The notes beneath the pieces are model-generated. The model was not told the origin of the DNA and made no database searches. It saw nothing but the letters and a program-made list of their open reading frames with translations. This document shows positions 36,169 through 47,823 of a stretch of DNA of 64,000 bases, piece after piece. How positions within the stretch are numbered: position 1 is the stretch's first letter; every line of letters starts with the position of its first letter. The DNA lies in assembly GCF_014654785.1 (NCBI RefSeq), contig NZ_BNBD01000002.1, forward strand, positions 558,001 to 622,000, given 5' to 3'. The position numbers and the translations under genes were made by a program. This stretch comes from Streptomyces mashuensis. Lineage in GTDB: Bacteria > Actinomycetota > Actinomycetes > Streptomycetales > Streptomycetaceae.

Positions 36169-36951
36169 TTAACCGGAACCTTCCGGCACCTGCTGCGCGG
36201 CAGTCGGCCCGGCGGCAGCGGTTGAAGCGGCCGGGGCGCCGTCGCGGTCGGGCGCGAGCGGATCGGTCACCGTGCCGGTCTCCTCATCGAGCAGCCCCTG
36301 CGCCAGCCTGGTCACCGCAGCGGGGACCGGCGGCGCCAGGTCGGCCGTGGCGCGGAGACCGGACAGGACGTCGTCGGGTCGCACGGCAGGTGTCACGTGC
36401 CGAACAACCAGCCGCAGTATCGCACAGGCACCGTCGCCCGGCCTATCGGCCGGAGCCGGGAGCGCCTCGAGTCGGCGCACGGCACCCCGCGCGTCGAAGG
36501 TGCGCATCCCGTTCTTCGTCAGCCGCTGCACCTCGACGGTCTCGGCGGCCAGGAAGGCCGCCACGGCCTTCTCCGCCTCCGCGACGTCGACGCCCTCCAG
36601 CCGCAGCTCCCACACGGAAGCCTCCAGCCGGTCGGCGAACGACGAGGTGCACGCCTCCACCGCGTCGACGACGTCGAGCCCGGCGGGCAGCGACTCGTCG
36701 AGCAGCTCCCTCAGCCGGTCCACGTCCCGCCGCTCGGCGAGCTGGATCTCCAGGTACTCGGCCTCACTGCCCGTGCCCGTGGGCGCGGCATTGGCGTACG
36801 ACACCTTCGGGTGCGGGGTGAAGCCCGCCGAGTACGCCATGGGCACCTCGGCGCGGCGCAGCGCCCGCTCGAAGGCGCGCTGGAAGTCGCGGTGGCTGGT
36901 GAACCGGAGGCGGCCGCGCTTGGTGTAGCGCAGTCGAATGCGCTGCACCAC
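36169..36951 (-). CDS. TIGR03936/DUF2344 protein, partner of the radical SAM enzyme
   Basis: The 260-residue product begins VQRIRLRYTKRGRLRFTSHR, the signature of this family, with DFQRAFERALRRAEVPMAYS and GFTPHPKVSYANAAPTG. In many bacteria this domain is fused to, or encoded beside, the B12-binding radical SAM protein found here at 37163-39106, and both stand next to RNase E/G genes. Reaction unknown; RNA modification is a guess. GTG at 36951 starts it. The last 50 residues are Ala/Pro-rich. The 223 bases between it and rne contain GC-rich stems but no gene. Confidence 0.9.
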   Translation of the reverse strand: MVQRIRLRYTKRGRLRFTSHRDFQRAFERALRRAEVPMAYSAGFTPHPKVSYANAAPTGTGSEAEYLEIQLAERRDVDRLRELLDESLPAGLDVVDAVEACTSSFADRLEASVWELRLEGVDVAEAEKAVAAFLAAETVEVQRLTKNGMRTFDARGAVRRLEALPAPADRPGDGACAILRLVVRHVTPAVRPDDVLSGLRATADLAPPVPAAVTRLAQGLLDEETGTVTDPLAPDRDGAPAASTAAAGPTAAQQVPEGSG

Positions 36952-37119
36952 AGGTGCGGGCGGCGGGCCTTCGGGCTGTCGCTTGCCCAGTGTTCTGGTT
37001 CCTTCGTGAGTATGCGGTCGTACTGCTACCTAGAGTACGTGCCACGAGGGCCCCGCCGACCCGGCGGGACGCCCGCTCGAACAATTTTCCCACTCGCCCC
37101 GCGCCCCGGGCGAAGCTCT

Positions 37120-37155
37120 GAGGCCCCGGCCGTCGCGGACGACGGCCGGGGCCTC
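37120..37155 (-). terminator. Terminator after the radical SAM gene
   Basis: A perfect 15-bp stem (GAGGCCCCGGCCGTC with GACGGCCGGGGCCTC) with a 6-base loop, seven bases past the stop. It separates the radical SAM gene from its partner at 36169. Confidence 0.8.
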
Positions 37156-37162
37156 ACCGCAG

Positions 37163-39106
<1,944 letters not shown>

Positions 39107-39164
39107 GAGCGGACAGGGGTGACCCTCAAGGGTAACGCGACTCGGACGGCTCCCCGCACGGTGA

Positions 39165-40697
39165 TCACAGAGCCGCCGCGGACACCTTCGCCCAGGCCTC
39201 CGGCAGGGCCCGCTCGGCCTCCGCGGCGCGCTGTTCCTCGCGGCCGTAGAGGACGCCGTACGTGAAGGTGGGCTCGCCCGCCGCGGCCGCCAGGGCCGCG
39301 AGGCGGCGGAGGGCGTCGCGGGCCAGGACTCCGTCCTGGTGGTCGCCGAGCACGGTCTGGACCTCCTTCAACCGGGCGGCGAGGCGTTTCGCGGGCTTGC
39401 CGAGGGCCGGTACGGCCGCCTCGGCGCCGTAGCGGGCGCGCTTGGCCGCCTTGCGGGCGTCGTGCAGGGCGGTGTCCCGGGCCGGGCCGGGGGGCGTGGC
39501 CAGGGCGTGTTCGACGCGTACGGCCAGCCGGGCGCAGTCGCGCAGCACCGCCCTGCCCAGCACCTCCCCGGCGGGGCGGCCGGCCGCGCGGCGCAGCGGC
39601 GGGTCGGCGAGGAGGGCGTCGAGGGATTCGAGGAGGGCGAGGTAGCGCTTGCCGTCGAGGACGGTGGTGACGTGGCGGCGGGCCCTGGACCGGTCGGTTC
39701 CGGCGGAGGTGCGGAGCCGGGCGCGTACGGGGCCGTGGACGAGGGGGCGGGGCAGGGCGGCGACGGCTTCGCGCAGGCGTGCGGTGAGGACTTCGCGGTC
39801 GCGTTCGACGCCCAGTTCGGTGGCGAGCCACTGGAGTTCGCGGGCGAGGGGGTCGGTGGCGGCGCGGTCGAGAACCTTGGCGTACGTGCGGAAGGCGCTG
39901 CGCAGCCGGCGGGTGGCGACGCGCATCTGGTGGACGGCGTCCTCGGTGCCGCGGCGGGCGCCGGGGTCGTGGGCGGCGAGGGCCTCGGCCTGGCGGCGGA
40001 GGTGGGCGAGGACGTGCTCGCCGGCGGTGGCGCCGGGGGCCGGGGCGGGGGCGGGGCCGGCGGGGGTGCCGGTGTCGAGGCCGGTGGTGCGCAGGGCGCG
40101 GGCGAGCTTGCTGGGTGCGTCGGAGGGGCGCAGCCCGGCGGCGAGGAGGGCGGGTTCCAGGGCGTCGAGGAAGGCGGGGTCGGCGCCGGGGGCGAGCTCG
40201 ACCTCGGCCTCGGTCCAGGCGGCGGTGCGGTCGTGCACGTCGAGGCGGGTGGCGGTGACGGTGTCGGTGCTGGCTTCGGCCAGGAGGGTGCCGTCGGCTG
40301 CGAGGAGGTGGCGGACGTCGCGGCGGGAGAGGAGCCGCATGAGGGGGACGAGGGCGGCGTCGCGGGTGTGGACGCGGACGAGGGAGGCGAGGGCGCGGGG
40401 CACGCGGGCGCCGAGGGGGGCGCGTATTTCGTCGCGTACGCCGGGGGCGACGGGGAGCTTGAGGTGCCAGCCGGCGTCGGAGCCGCCGGTGCGGCGGCGC
40501 AGGGTGATGCCGGCGGCGGCCAGGCGGTGGTCGGCGGTGTCGTAGTAGACCGCGTCGAGCTCGACGATGCCCTCGTCGGTGACGGAGGCGATGCCCGCGG
40601 CTCCGGTGAGGTCGGGGAGCCGGGCGGCGCCGCCACCGGCGCCCGCGTCCCCCGCGTATTCGTACTTCCGCTCGATCTCGCGCACGGTGTCCGCCAT
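39165..40697 (-). CDS. CYTH-CHAD domain protein
   Basis: The 510-residue product opens with EIERKYE (ExExK, residues 7-11), the CYTH triphosphate-tunnel signature, followed by YYDTADHRL and WHLKLP; a Pro/Ala linker near 225 precedes a CHAD domain with HQMRVATRRLRSAFR and ARKAAKRARYGAE, the conserved His/Arg/Lys rows that bind polyphosphate. Such proteins probably hydrolyse triphosphate or bind polyphosphate granules. The ATG at 40697 is correct; the frame is open into rodA, but only as its shadow. It is 53 bases downstream of rodA. Confidence 0.93.
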   Translation of the reverse strand: MADTVREIERKYEYAGDAGAGGGAARLPDLTGAAGIASVTDEGIVELDAVYYDTADHRLAAAGITLRRRTGGSDAGWHLKLPVAPGVRDEIRAPLGARVPRALASLVRVHTRDAALVPLMRLLSRRDVRHLLAADGTLLAEASTDTVTATRLDVHDRTAAWTEAEVELAPGADPAFLDALEPALLAAGLRPSDAPSKLARALRTTGLDTGTPAGPAPAPAPGATAGEHVLAHLRRQAEALAAHDPGARRGTEDAVHQMRVATRRLRSAFRTYAKVLDRAATDPLARELQWLATELGVERDREVLTARLREAVAALPRPLVHGPVRARLRTSAGTDRSRARRHVTTVLDGKRYLALLESLDALLADPPLRRAAGRPAGEVLGRAVLRDCARLAVRVEHALATPPGPARDTALHDARKAAKRARYGAEAAVPALGKPAKRLAARLKEVQTVLGDHQDGVLARDALRRLAALAAAAGEPTFTYGVLYGREEQRAAEAERALPEAWAKVSAAAL

Positions 40698-40750
40698 GCT
40701 GCCGACCCTAGTGCGCGGGCACGCCCGGGGGCAGGTGATAAAAGCGGCGG

Positions 40751-41950
40751 CTAGGCCGAGACCGGGCGCTGTGCCTTGATGGACTGGAGCAGCCCGACGG
40801 CCATCCACGCCGCGAACATCGACGACCCGCCGTAGGAGACGAAGGGCAGCGGCAGGCCGGTGACGGGCATGATGCCCAGCGTCATGCCGATGTTCTCGAA
40901 GCTCTGGAAGGCGAACCAGGCGATGATGCCGGCGGCGACGACGGTGCCGTAGAGCTCGGTGCTCTCGCGGGCGATGCGGCAGGCGCGCCACAGGACGACG
41001 CCGAGCAGGAAGATGATGGTGCCGGCGCCGACGAAGCCCAGTTCCTCGCCGGCCACGGTGAAGATGAAGTCGGTCTGCTGTTCGGGCACGAACTGGCCGG
41101 TGGTCTGGGAGCCGTGGAAGAGGCCGGAGCCGAGGAGGCCGCCGGAGCCGATGGCGATGCGGGCCTGGTTGGTGTTGTAGCCGACGCCGGACGGGTCGAG
41201 GGCGGGGTTGGCGAACGCGGCGAAGCGGTTGATCTGGTACGCGTCGAGCACGCCCAGCTGCCAGACGAGGATGCAGCCCATGACGCCGGCGCCGACCAGC
41301 CCGGCGACCCACCGGTTGGAGGCCCCCGAGGCCAGCAGGACGGCCAGCACGATGACCAGCAGCACCATCACGGAGCCCAGGTCGGGCATGAGCAGGATGA
41401 CGCCGATGGGCAGGGCGGCCAGGCCCAGCGCCTGGACGACGGTGCGGTGGTCGGGGTGGTGCCGGTCGCCGGCGTCGACCTTGCCGGCGAGCAGTATGGC
41501 CATGCCCAGCGTGATGGTGATCTTGGTGAATTCGGAGGGCTGGATGGAGAAGCCGCCGCCCAGCTGGATCCACGAGCGGGCGCCGTTGATGGTGGCGCCG
41601 AGCGGGGTGAGCACGGCGAGGGTGAACAGCACCGAGATCGCGTAGAGGATGGGCACGGCGCCGCGCAGCGTCCGGTGGCCCACCCAGACCGCGCCCAGGG
41701 CGAGGGCGAGGCCGATGCCGGTGTTGAGGAGGTTGCGCAGCAGGAAGTAGTAGGGGTCGCCCTGGTTGAGCTCGGTGCGGTTGCGGGTGGCGGAGTAGAC
41801 GAGCAGCGTGCCGATGGCGGACAGGGCGAGCGCGGCGAGCAGCATCACCCAGTCCAGGCGGCGCAGGACGGAGTCGCGGGCGGTCAGCCGGGCCCAGGCG
41901 CCGCGTTCGGGGCTGAAGCGGCGGACGGGGTAGCCGTCGGTGGCGGTCAC
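40751..41950 (-). CDS. rodA: RodA-type peptidoglycan glycosyltransferase (SEDS), Sfr
   Basis: RodA polymerises lipid II together with PBP2. The 399-residue product has ten predicted membrane helices, with the SEDS signatures GARSWIQLGGGFSIQPSEF (carrying the tunnel residues), MPDLGSVMV and LPLPFVSYGGSSM. The GTG at 41950 overlaps the pbp2 stop by four bases (GTGA), giving translational coupling. In S. coelicolor the gene is called sfr and acts in spore-wall synthesis with the mre genes. Confidence 0.96.
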   Translation of the reverse strand: MTATDGYPVRRFSPERGAWARLTARDSVLRRLDWVMLLAALALSAIGTLLVYSATRNRTELNQGDPYYFLLRNLLNTGIGLALALGAVWVGHRTLRGAVPILYAISVLFTLAVLTPLGATINGARSWIQLGGGFSIQPSEFTKITITLGMAILLAGKVDAGDRHHPDHRTVVQALGLAALPIGVILLMPDLGSVMVLLVIVLAVLLASGASNRWVAGLVGAGVMGCILVWQLGVLDAYQINRFAAFANPALDPSGVGYNTNQARIAIGSGGLLGSGLFHGSQTTGQFVPEQQTDFIFTVAGEELGFVGAGTIIFLLGVVLWRACRIARESTELYGTVVAAGIIAWFAFQSFENIGMTLGIMPVTGLPLPFVSYGGSSMFAAWMAVGLLQSIKAQRPVSA

Positions 41951-44151
41951 CGGGTGTCGTCCTCCCTGCGGGTGGCCGGCGGGGGCGGGGCGGGCTCGGT
42001 GGCGTCGGGCGACCCGGACGGCGAGGCGGACCCCGAAGGCGAGCCGGAGGGGCTGGGCGAGGCGATGGGGGACGCCTCGATGGTGCCGTCCTTGGCGATC
42101 TTCGGGAGGCCGGTCTCGGGGTGCGGGAGCAGCGCCTTCTTCTCGTCGATGCCGCCCTTGTCGTCCACGCCGTAGAGCGCGTCGTAGATCTTGCGCACGG
42201 CGGGGCCGGAGGCGCCGGAGCCGGTGCCGCCCTGGGAGATCGTCATCACGATCGTGTAGTCCGAGGTGTAGGTGGCGAACCAGGAGGTGGTCTGCTTGCC
42301 GTAGACCTCGGCGGTACCGGTCTTGGCGTGCATGGGCACCTTGTCCTGCGGCCAGCCGCCGAACCGCCAGGCGGCGGTGCCCTGGGTGGCGACGCCGGCG
42401 AGGGCCGCGTCGATCTGGTCGCGGGTGCGCTGGTCGAACGGCAGCCGGCCGTGGGAGGTGGGCTTGATCTCGCGGACGCGCTTGCCGTCGGGGCTGACGA
42501 CGGCCTTGCCGACGGTGGGGTTGTAGAGGGTGCCGCCGTTGCTGATGGCGGCGTAGATGGTGGCCATCTGGATGGGGGTGACGAGGGTGTCGCCCTGGCC
42601 GATGGAGTAGTTCACCGAGTCACCGGCGCGCATCCGCATGCCGGACTCGCAGTTCTCCTTGGCGATCTTCCCGGCGTAGCTGTCGTCGTCGTTGCCCTGC
42701 TTGCACCACGCGTCCTTGTTGGCCTCCCAGTAGCGCTTCTTCCACTCGCGGTCGGGGACGCGGCCGCGGACCTCGTTGGGCAGGTCGATGCCGGTGGTCC
42801 TGCCGAGGCCGAAGTCGTGGGCGGTCTTGTAGAACCAGTCGGCGGGGTGCTTGGGGTTGTTGCCGCCGTCCTTCTGCCACTGGCGGTAGGCCAGGTCGTA
42901 GAAGACGGTGTCGCAGGAGACCTCCAGGGCCTTTCCGAGGTCGATGGGGCCGTAGCCCTTGGACTCGAAGTTCTTGAAGACCTGGTTGCCGATGCTGTAC
43001 GAGGCGCCGCAGTTGTAGTGGTCGGTGAAGGAGTAGCCGGCGCGGACGGCGGCCGTGGTGGAGATGACCTTGAAGATGGAGCCGGGCGCGGCCTGGCCCT
43101 GGATGGCCCGGTTGAGCAGCGGGTAGTCGGAGTCCTTGCCGGTGAGGTCCTTGTAGTCCTTGGCGGAGATGCCGCCCACCCAGACGTTGGGGTCGTAGCT
43201 GGGGTTGGAGGCCATCGCCACGACGCGGCCGGTCTTCGACTCCATGACCACGACGGCACCGGAGTCCGCCTTGTAGTTGGTGCCGGTGTTGCGGTCCATC
43301 TCCTTGCGGGCGTCCTTCATCGCCTGGTCCAGCTCCCGTTCCGCTATGGCCTGCACACGGGCGTCGATGCTGGTGACGATGTTGGCGCCGGGGACGGCCT
43401 TGTCGCTGTCGGCCTTGCCGATGACGCGGCCGAGGTTGTCCACCTCGTAGCGGGTGACGCCGGCCTTGCCGCGCAGCTCGGCGTCGTACTGCCGCTCCAG
43501 GCCGGAGCGGCCCACCTGGTCGGAGCGCATCAGCGGGGACGCGGAGTCCTTGGCCTTGGTGATCTCGTCGTCGGTGACGGGCGAGAGGTAGCCGAGGACC
43601 TGGGCGGCGTTGGCGCCGCCGGGCTGGGCGTAGCGGCGCACGGCGGTGGGCTCGGCGGTGATGCCGGGGAACTCCTCGGCGCGCTCGCGGATCTGGAGCG
43701 CCTGCTGGGTGGTGGCCTCGTCGGTGATGGGGATGGGCTGGTACGGCGAACCGGCCCAGCAGGGCTTGGGGGTCTTGGCGTCGCACAGCCGGACCTTGGC
43801 GGCGACGTCCTCGGGCTTGAGGTTGAGGACGCCGGCGAGGCGGTTGAGGACGGACCGGCCCTTGTCCTTCATCCGCATCAGGTCGGTGCGGTTGGCGGAG
43901 ACGACGAGGCGGGTCTCGTTGTCGGCCAGCGGCACGCCGCGGGCGTCGAGGATGGAGCCGCGGGTGGCGGGCGCGACGACCTGCTGGATGTGGTTGCTGG
44001 CGGCCTCGGCGGTGTACTGGTCGCCGTTGCGGATCTGGAGGTACCACAGACGGCCGAAGAGCGTCAGCAGCAGGGAGAACACCAGGATCTGAATGGCGAT
44101 CAGCCGGATCGTCACCCGCGAGGTCCGGCTCCCGCCGGGCAGACCACTCAC
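41947..44151 (-). CDS. mrdA: Penicillin-binding protein 2 (class B transpeptidase)
   Basis: PBP2 cross-links peptidoglycan in partnership with RodA. The 734-residue product has a membrane anchor (about residues 15-35), a dimerisation domain starting with GSILDARGVPLADN, and the transpeptidase domain with SIFK (Ser358), SCD as second motif and KTGT (Lys610). The last 70 residues are a Ser/Pro/Gly tail rich in SPSGSPSG repeats, not part of the fold. GTG at 44151 follows GGAGGAG. It is the fourth gene of the mreB-C-D-pbp2-rodA order. Confidence 0.95.
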   Translation of the reverse strand: MSGLPGGSRTSRVTIRLIAIQILVFSLLLTLFGRLWYLQIRNGDQYTAEAASNHIQQVVAPATRGSILDARGVPLADNETRLVVSANRTDLMRMKDKGRSVLNRLAGVLNLKPEDVAAKVRLCDAKTPKPCWAGSPYQPIPITDEATTQQALQIRERAEEFPGITAEPTAVRRYAQPGGANAAQVLGYLSPVTDDEITKAKDSASPLMRSDQVGRSGLERQYDAELRGKAGVTRYEVDNLGRVIGKADSDKAVPGANIVTSIDARVQAIAERELDQAMKDARKEMDRNTGTNYKADSGAVVVMESKTGRVVAMASNPSYDPNVWVGGISAKDYKDLTGKDSDYPLLNRAIQGQAAPGSIFKVISTTAAVRAGYSFTDHYNCGASYSIGNQVFKNFESKGYGPIDLGKALEVSCDTVFYDLAYRQWQKDGGNNPKHPADWFYKTAHDFGLGRTTGIDLPNEVRGRVPDREWKKRYWEANKDAWCKQGNDDDSYAGKIAKENCESGMRMRAGDSVNYSIGQGDTLVTPIQMATIYAAISNGGTLYNPTVGKAVVSPDGKRVREIKPTSHGRLPFDQRTRDQIDAALAGVATQGTAAWRFGGWPQDKVPMHAKTGTAEVYGKQTTSWFATYTSDYTIVMTISQGGTGSGASGPAVRKIYDALYGVDDKGGIDEKKALLPHPETGLPKIAKDGTIEASPIASPSPSGSPSGSASPSGSPDATEPAPPPPATRREDDTR

Positions 44152-44239
44152 CGCTCCTCCTGGTTCGCTTCTCCGCCCGCGCGGCGCAGCAGTACCGGCA
44201 TCGTGCCCGTCTGCGGCCCGGCGGCCGCGCGTGCGACGC

Positions 44240-44926
44240 TCACAGACGCTTGCCCCCCTTGATCCGCTGCCTGCGCCCCTTCCCGCCGCCGTACCCGCCG
44301 TACGGGCTGCCGCCCATGCGCAGGGACCGGCCCATGCGGCCGACGCGGAAGCTGCCCGACGTCATGCGGGCGTACGGGCCCTCGGGCGCGGCGGCGACGG
44401 GCGTGCCGTCGCCGGTGATCGTCTCCCCGAGCGTGCGCCGCGCCACGGCCATGATCAGCGGCACGGTGAAGGGCGCCAGCAGCAGGTCGTACAGGGCCGC
44501 GGTGAGGACGAGGCCGGTCAGGCCGACGTGCCGGGCGGCCGTGTCGCCCACGAGGGAGCCCACGCCCGCGTAGAGCAGCGTGGAGACGACCGCGGCGGCG
44601 ACGACGGCGAGCATGGGCAGCGTCGCCGAGCGGACCCGGCCCGTCTCGGGCCGGGCGAGGCCCACGAGGTAGCCGACGACGCACAGCACGAGCGCGTAGC
44701 GCCCGGTGGCGTGGTCGGCGGGCGGGGCCAGGTCGGCGAGCAGGCCGGCGCCGAAGCCGATGAGGGCTCCGGCGGTGTGCCCGTAGACGAGGGAGAGGCC
44801 GACGACGACGAGCAGCAGCAGGTCGGGGACGGCGCCGGGCAGGTGGAGGCGGGCGAACACGCTGACCTGGAGGACCAGGGCCACCACCACGAGCGCCGTG
44901 GACAGCAGGATCCGGTTGAGGCGCAT
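44240..44926 (-). CDS. mreD: Rod shape-determining protein MreD
   Basis: A 228-residue integral membrane protein with five or six helices (LVVVALVLQVSVFARLHLPG ... PDLLLLVVVGLSLVYG ... GFGAGLLADLAPP). A basic, Gly-rich cytoplasmic tail of about 40 residues ends GKGRRQRIKGGKRL. It links MreC and PBP2/RodA. Only three bases separate it from mreC. Confidence 0.95.
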   Translation of the reverse strand: MRLNRILLSTALVVVALVLQVSVFARLHLPGAVPDLLLLVVVGLSLVYGHTAGALIGFGAGLLADLAPPADHATGRYALVLCVVGYLVGLARPETGRVRSATLPMLAVVAAAVVSTLLYAGVGSLVGDTAARHVGLTGLVLTAALYDLLLAPFTVPLIMAVARRTLGETITGDGTPVAAAPEGPYARMTSGSFRVGRMGRSLRMGGSPYGGYGGGKGRRQRIKGGKRL

Positions 44927-44929
44927 GGG

Positions 44930-45862
44930 TCAGTCCTCGGGCTTGACACTCGGGCCGGGGGTGACGGTGACGGTCACGGTGGGGGCGGGCTTGGGGGCCT
45001 CGGGTTTGGGCGGCAGCACGGTGTCGCGCGGGTCCTCACGGGGGGCCTGCACGACGACGCCGACGATGTCGAGCTTGCTGAAGCCGACGAACGGGCGGAC
45101 CTGGAGGGTACGGGTGAGGCCGCCGCCGGCGGGCTCCACCCGGGTGACCTCGCCGACGGGGACGCCGGGCACGAACGGCTTGTCCTTGCTGGAGCCGAAG
45201 GTGACCAGGCGGTCGCCCTCGTGCACGGCGGCCTTGCCGTTGAGGAGCTCCACGCGCAGCGAGCGGTCGCCCTGGCCGTTGGCGAAGCCGAGCTCGCCGG
45301 TCTTCTCCATGCGCGTGCCCACGGTGAACTTGGGGTCGCTGGCGAGCAGCACGGTGGAGGTGGACGGGGCGACGGTGGTGACGCGGCCGACGAGGCCGTC
45401 GCCGTTGAGGACGGTCATGTCGCGCCGGACGCCGTCGTTGCTGCCGATGTCGATGGTGACGGTCCAGGAGAAGCCCTGGGCCGCTCCTATGGCGATGACC
45501 TGCGCGCCCTTGATGCCGTACTGGCCGCGGCCGGCGGTCTTGAGCATGGCGTCCAGCTCCTTGAGCCGGCCGCGGTTGCGGTCGTCGCTGCCGAGGCGCT
45601 GCTTCAGCGCGGTGTTCTCGCGCTCCAGCTCGGCGATGCGGGTGCTGCGCTCGCCGGACTCGCGGACGGCGGCCACGGCGTCGGCGACCGGGTCGACGGC
45701 GGCGGCCACGCCCTTCTCCACCGGGCCGAACGCGGAGGCGGCGGCGTGCCGCGCGCCGTCGAGGGGGGACTGCTCGCCGCCGCGGATGTCGACCGTGATC
45801 AGCGCGAACGCGATCGCGATCAGCAGCACCAGCAGCAGCCGGCTCTCTCGTGTGTCCCTCAC
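44930..45862 (-). CDS. mreC: Rod shape-determining protein MreC
   Basis: The 310-residue product has an N-terminal signal-anchor (RLLLVLLIAIAFALITVDI), a coiled coil (RIAELERENTALKQRLGSDD) and the two-barrel MreC domain with ASDPKFTVGTR and GLVGRVTTV. A Pro/Val/Thr tail ends the protein. GTG at 45862 gives the N-terminus seen in other Streptomyces MreC. It is 121 bases downstream of mreB. Confidence 0.95.
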   Translation of the reverse strand: MRDTRESRLLLVLLIAIAFALITVDIRGGEQSPLDGARHAAASAFGPVEKGVAAAVDPVADAVAAVRESGERSTRIAELERENTALKQRLGSDDRNRGRLKELDAMLKTAGRGQYGIKGAQVIAIGAAQGFSWTVTIDIGSNDGVRRDMTVLNGDGLVGRVTTVAPSTSTVLLASDPKFTVGTRMEKTGELGFANGQGDRSLRVELLNGKAAVHEGDRLVTFGSSKDKPFVPGVPVGEVTRVEPAGGGLTRTLQVRPFVGFSKLDIVGVVVQAPREDPRDTVLPPKPEAPKPAPTVTVTVTPGPSVKPED

Positions 45863-45983
45863 GTGCGGCGGCGTGCCCTTCTCGTCGGACCGACCCGGCC
45901 GCGGGCCCGGACGGTCATCGGGAGCGTTCTGCCTGTATATCAGCTTGTGCGGGCCCCCCGTGACCGCCCGGTGGCGGCCGGAC

Positions 45984-47015
45984 TCAGCGGCGTGGCTGGG
46001 CGTCGAGGACCTGCTGCAGGGCCTCGAACTCCTCCACGCACTTGCCCGATCCGAGGGCCACCGAGTCCAGCGGGTCCTCGGCGATGTGGATCGGCATGCC
46101 CGTCTCGCGGCGCAGCCGCTCGTCGAGGCCGCGCAGCAAGGCACCGCCGCCCGTGAGAACGATGCCGCGGTCCATCACGTCACCCGAGAGCTCGGGCGGG
46201 CACTTGTCCAGGGTCGTCTTGACGGCGTCGACGATGGAGTTGACGGGTTCCTCGATGGCCTTGCGGACCTCGGCGGCCGAGATGACCACGGTCTTGGGCA
46301 GGCCGCTGACCAGGTCGCGGCCGCGGATCTCGGTGTGCTCGTCCTGCTCCAGGTCGTACGCCGACCCGATGGTGATCTTGATTTGCTCGGCGGTGCGCTC
46401 GCCCAGCAGGAGGCTGTACTCCTTCTTGATGTGCTGGATGATCGCGTTGTCGAGCTCGTCGCCGGCGACGCGGATCGACTGGGCCGTGACGATGCCGCCC
46501 AGCGAGATCACGGCGACCTCGGTGGTGCCGCCGCCGATGTCGACGACCATGTTGCCGGTGGCCTCGTGCACGGGCAGGCCGGAGCCGATGGCCGCGGCCA
46601 TGGGCTCCTCGATGATGTGCACCTGACGGGCGCCGGCCTGGGTGGACGCCTCGATGACGGCGCGGCGCTCGACGCCGGTGATGCCGGAGGGCACGCAGAC
46701 GACCACGCGCGGACGGGCCATCCAGCGCCGCTTGTGGATTTTGAGGATGAAGTAGCGGAGCATCCGCTCGGTGATCTCGAAGTCGGCGATCACGCCGTCC
46801 TTGAGCGGGCGCACCGCGACGATGTTGCCCGGGGTCCGGCCGATCATCTTCTTCGCCTCGGCACCGACGGCGAGGATCCCGCCCGTGTTCGTATTGATCG
46901 CGACGACGGACGGCTCGTTGAGGACGATCCCGCGGCCTCTGACGTACACCAGCGTGTTGGCAGTCCCGAGGTCGACAGCCATGTCACGGCCGATGAACGA
47001 CATGTTGTTCCCCAT
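45984..47015 (-). CDS. mreB: Rod shape-determining protein MreB
   Basis: The bacterial actin homologue organises wall synthesis; in Streptomyces it acts chiefly in sporulation. The 343-residue product has the phosphate-1 motif [14 protein letters not shown], connect-1, and phosphate-2 [17 protein letters not shown], with the adenosine motif [18 protein letters not shown] at 47015 is the family start, though a second ATG at 47003 with GGGG before it is possible. Confidence 0.98.
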   Translation of the reverse strand: MGNNMSFIGRDMAVDLGTANTLVYVRGRGIVLNEPSVVAINTNTGGILAVGAEAKKMIGRTPGNIVAVRPLKDGVIADFEITERMLRYFILKIHKRRWMARPRVVVCVPSGITGVERRAVIEASTQAGARQVHIIEEPMAAAIGSGLPVHEATGNMVVDIGGGTTEVAVISLGGIVTAQSIRVAGDELDNAIIQHIKKEYSLLLGERTAEQIKITIGSAYDLEQDEHTEIRGRDLVSGLPKTVVISAAEVRKAIEEPVNSIVDAVKTTLDKCPPELSGDVMDRGIVLTGGGALLRGLDERLRRETGMPIHIAEDPLDSVALGSGKCVEEFEALQQVLDAQPRR

Positions 47016-47303
47016 GAGGATACGTCTGGCCTTCCCAGTTTGAGCGATCGCTTACTCGAGGTCGGCAGGTGTGGTGCGCTGCGGGCGCGGACGCTTCATC
47101 GTAGTCTCGCCCGCTCGAACGCGGTGCGAGGGTTCCGCCGTGTTGCTCCCGCCATTGTCGGCGGAACACGAGCTGCCCTCAGTAATGGTGACGTCGTGTC
47201 GGAGTGAGAGGTTCCCTCGTTCGGCACGCATATGCCAAGGGCGACCGAAAGGAAATCGGCCGCCCCGGCAGAATGCATGTTCGGCTGATCGCCTGATGGC
47301 GAT
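47016..47303 (-). promoter_or_regulatory. Intergenic control region of mreB
   Basis: Between ndk and mreB lie 288 bases of lower GC than the surroundings, with no open frame that looks coding. It must carry the mre promoters, but I see no convincing -10/-35 pair. CGCCTGA/TCAGGCG (about 47290-47310) forms a stem overlapping the ndk stop codon and may terminate ndk. Confidence 0.45.
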
Positions 47304-47717
47304 TCAGGCGAGGCCGGGAAAGAAAATCTTGATTTCCCGCTCCGCGGACTCCGGGGAGTCCGAGGCATGGATGAGGTTCTCGCGCGTGATGGTGCCGAAG
47401 TCGCCCCGGATGGAGCCCGGGGCGGCGGCGATGGGGTCGGTGGGGCCGGCCAGCGCACGGACGCCCTCGATGACGCGCTCGCCCTCGACGACCAGGGCGA
47501 CGACGGGGCCGGAGGACATGAAGCCCATCAGCGGCTCGTAGAAGTCGCGGCCGACGTGCTCGGCGTAGTGCTGCTCCAGCGTCGCGCGGTCCAGGGTGCG
47601 CAGCTCCAGCGCGCTGATCGTCCAGCCGGCCTTCCGCTCGATGCGGCCGATGATCTCGCCGATCAGATGGCGCTGAACGGCGTCCGGCTTGAGGAGGACG
47701 AGGGTGCGCTGGCTCAT
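47304..47717 (-). CDS. ndk: Nucleoside-diphosphate kinase
   Basis: Ndk makes NTPs from NDPs. The 137-residue product begins MSQRTLVLLKPDAVQRHLIG and has the active-site-loop end NLIHASDSPESAEREI, with the catalytic His in that motif. AAGGAG precedes the ATG. It is separate from the mre genes and follows the DUF4233 gene. Confidence 0.98.
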   Translation of the reverse strand: MSQRTLVLLKPDAVQRHLIGEIIGRIERKAGWTISALELRTLDRATLEQHYAEHVGRDFYEPLMGFMSSGPVVALVVEGERVIEGVRALAGPTDPIAAAPGSIRGDFGTITRENLIHASDSPESAEREIKIFFPGLA

Positions 47718-47823
47718 ACGGCGGCTCCTTGCGGCTGGCAGGTGAATGCGGTGGCCCGAAGGGTACAGGGACCCCGGGCGGCCCGGACACCTGGCCCCGG
47801 CCGGGCCCCGGGGGCCGGGCGGG

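Noticed and set aside
47071..47300. A gene in the mreB upstream region
   Set aside because: Frames there lack codon bias and recognisable starts; the region reads as promoter DNA.
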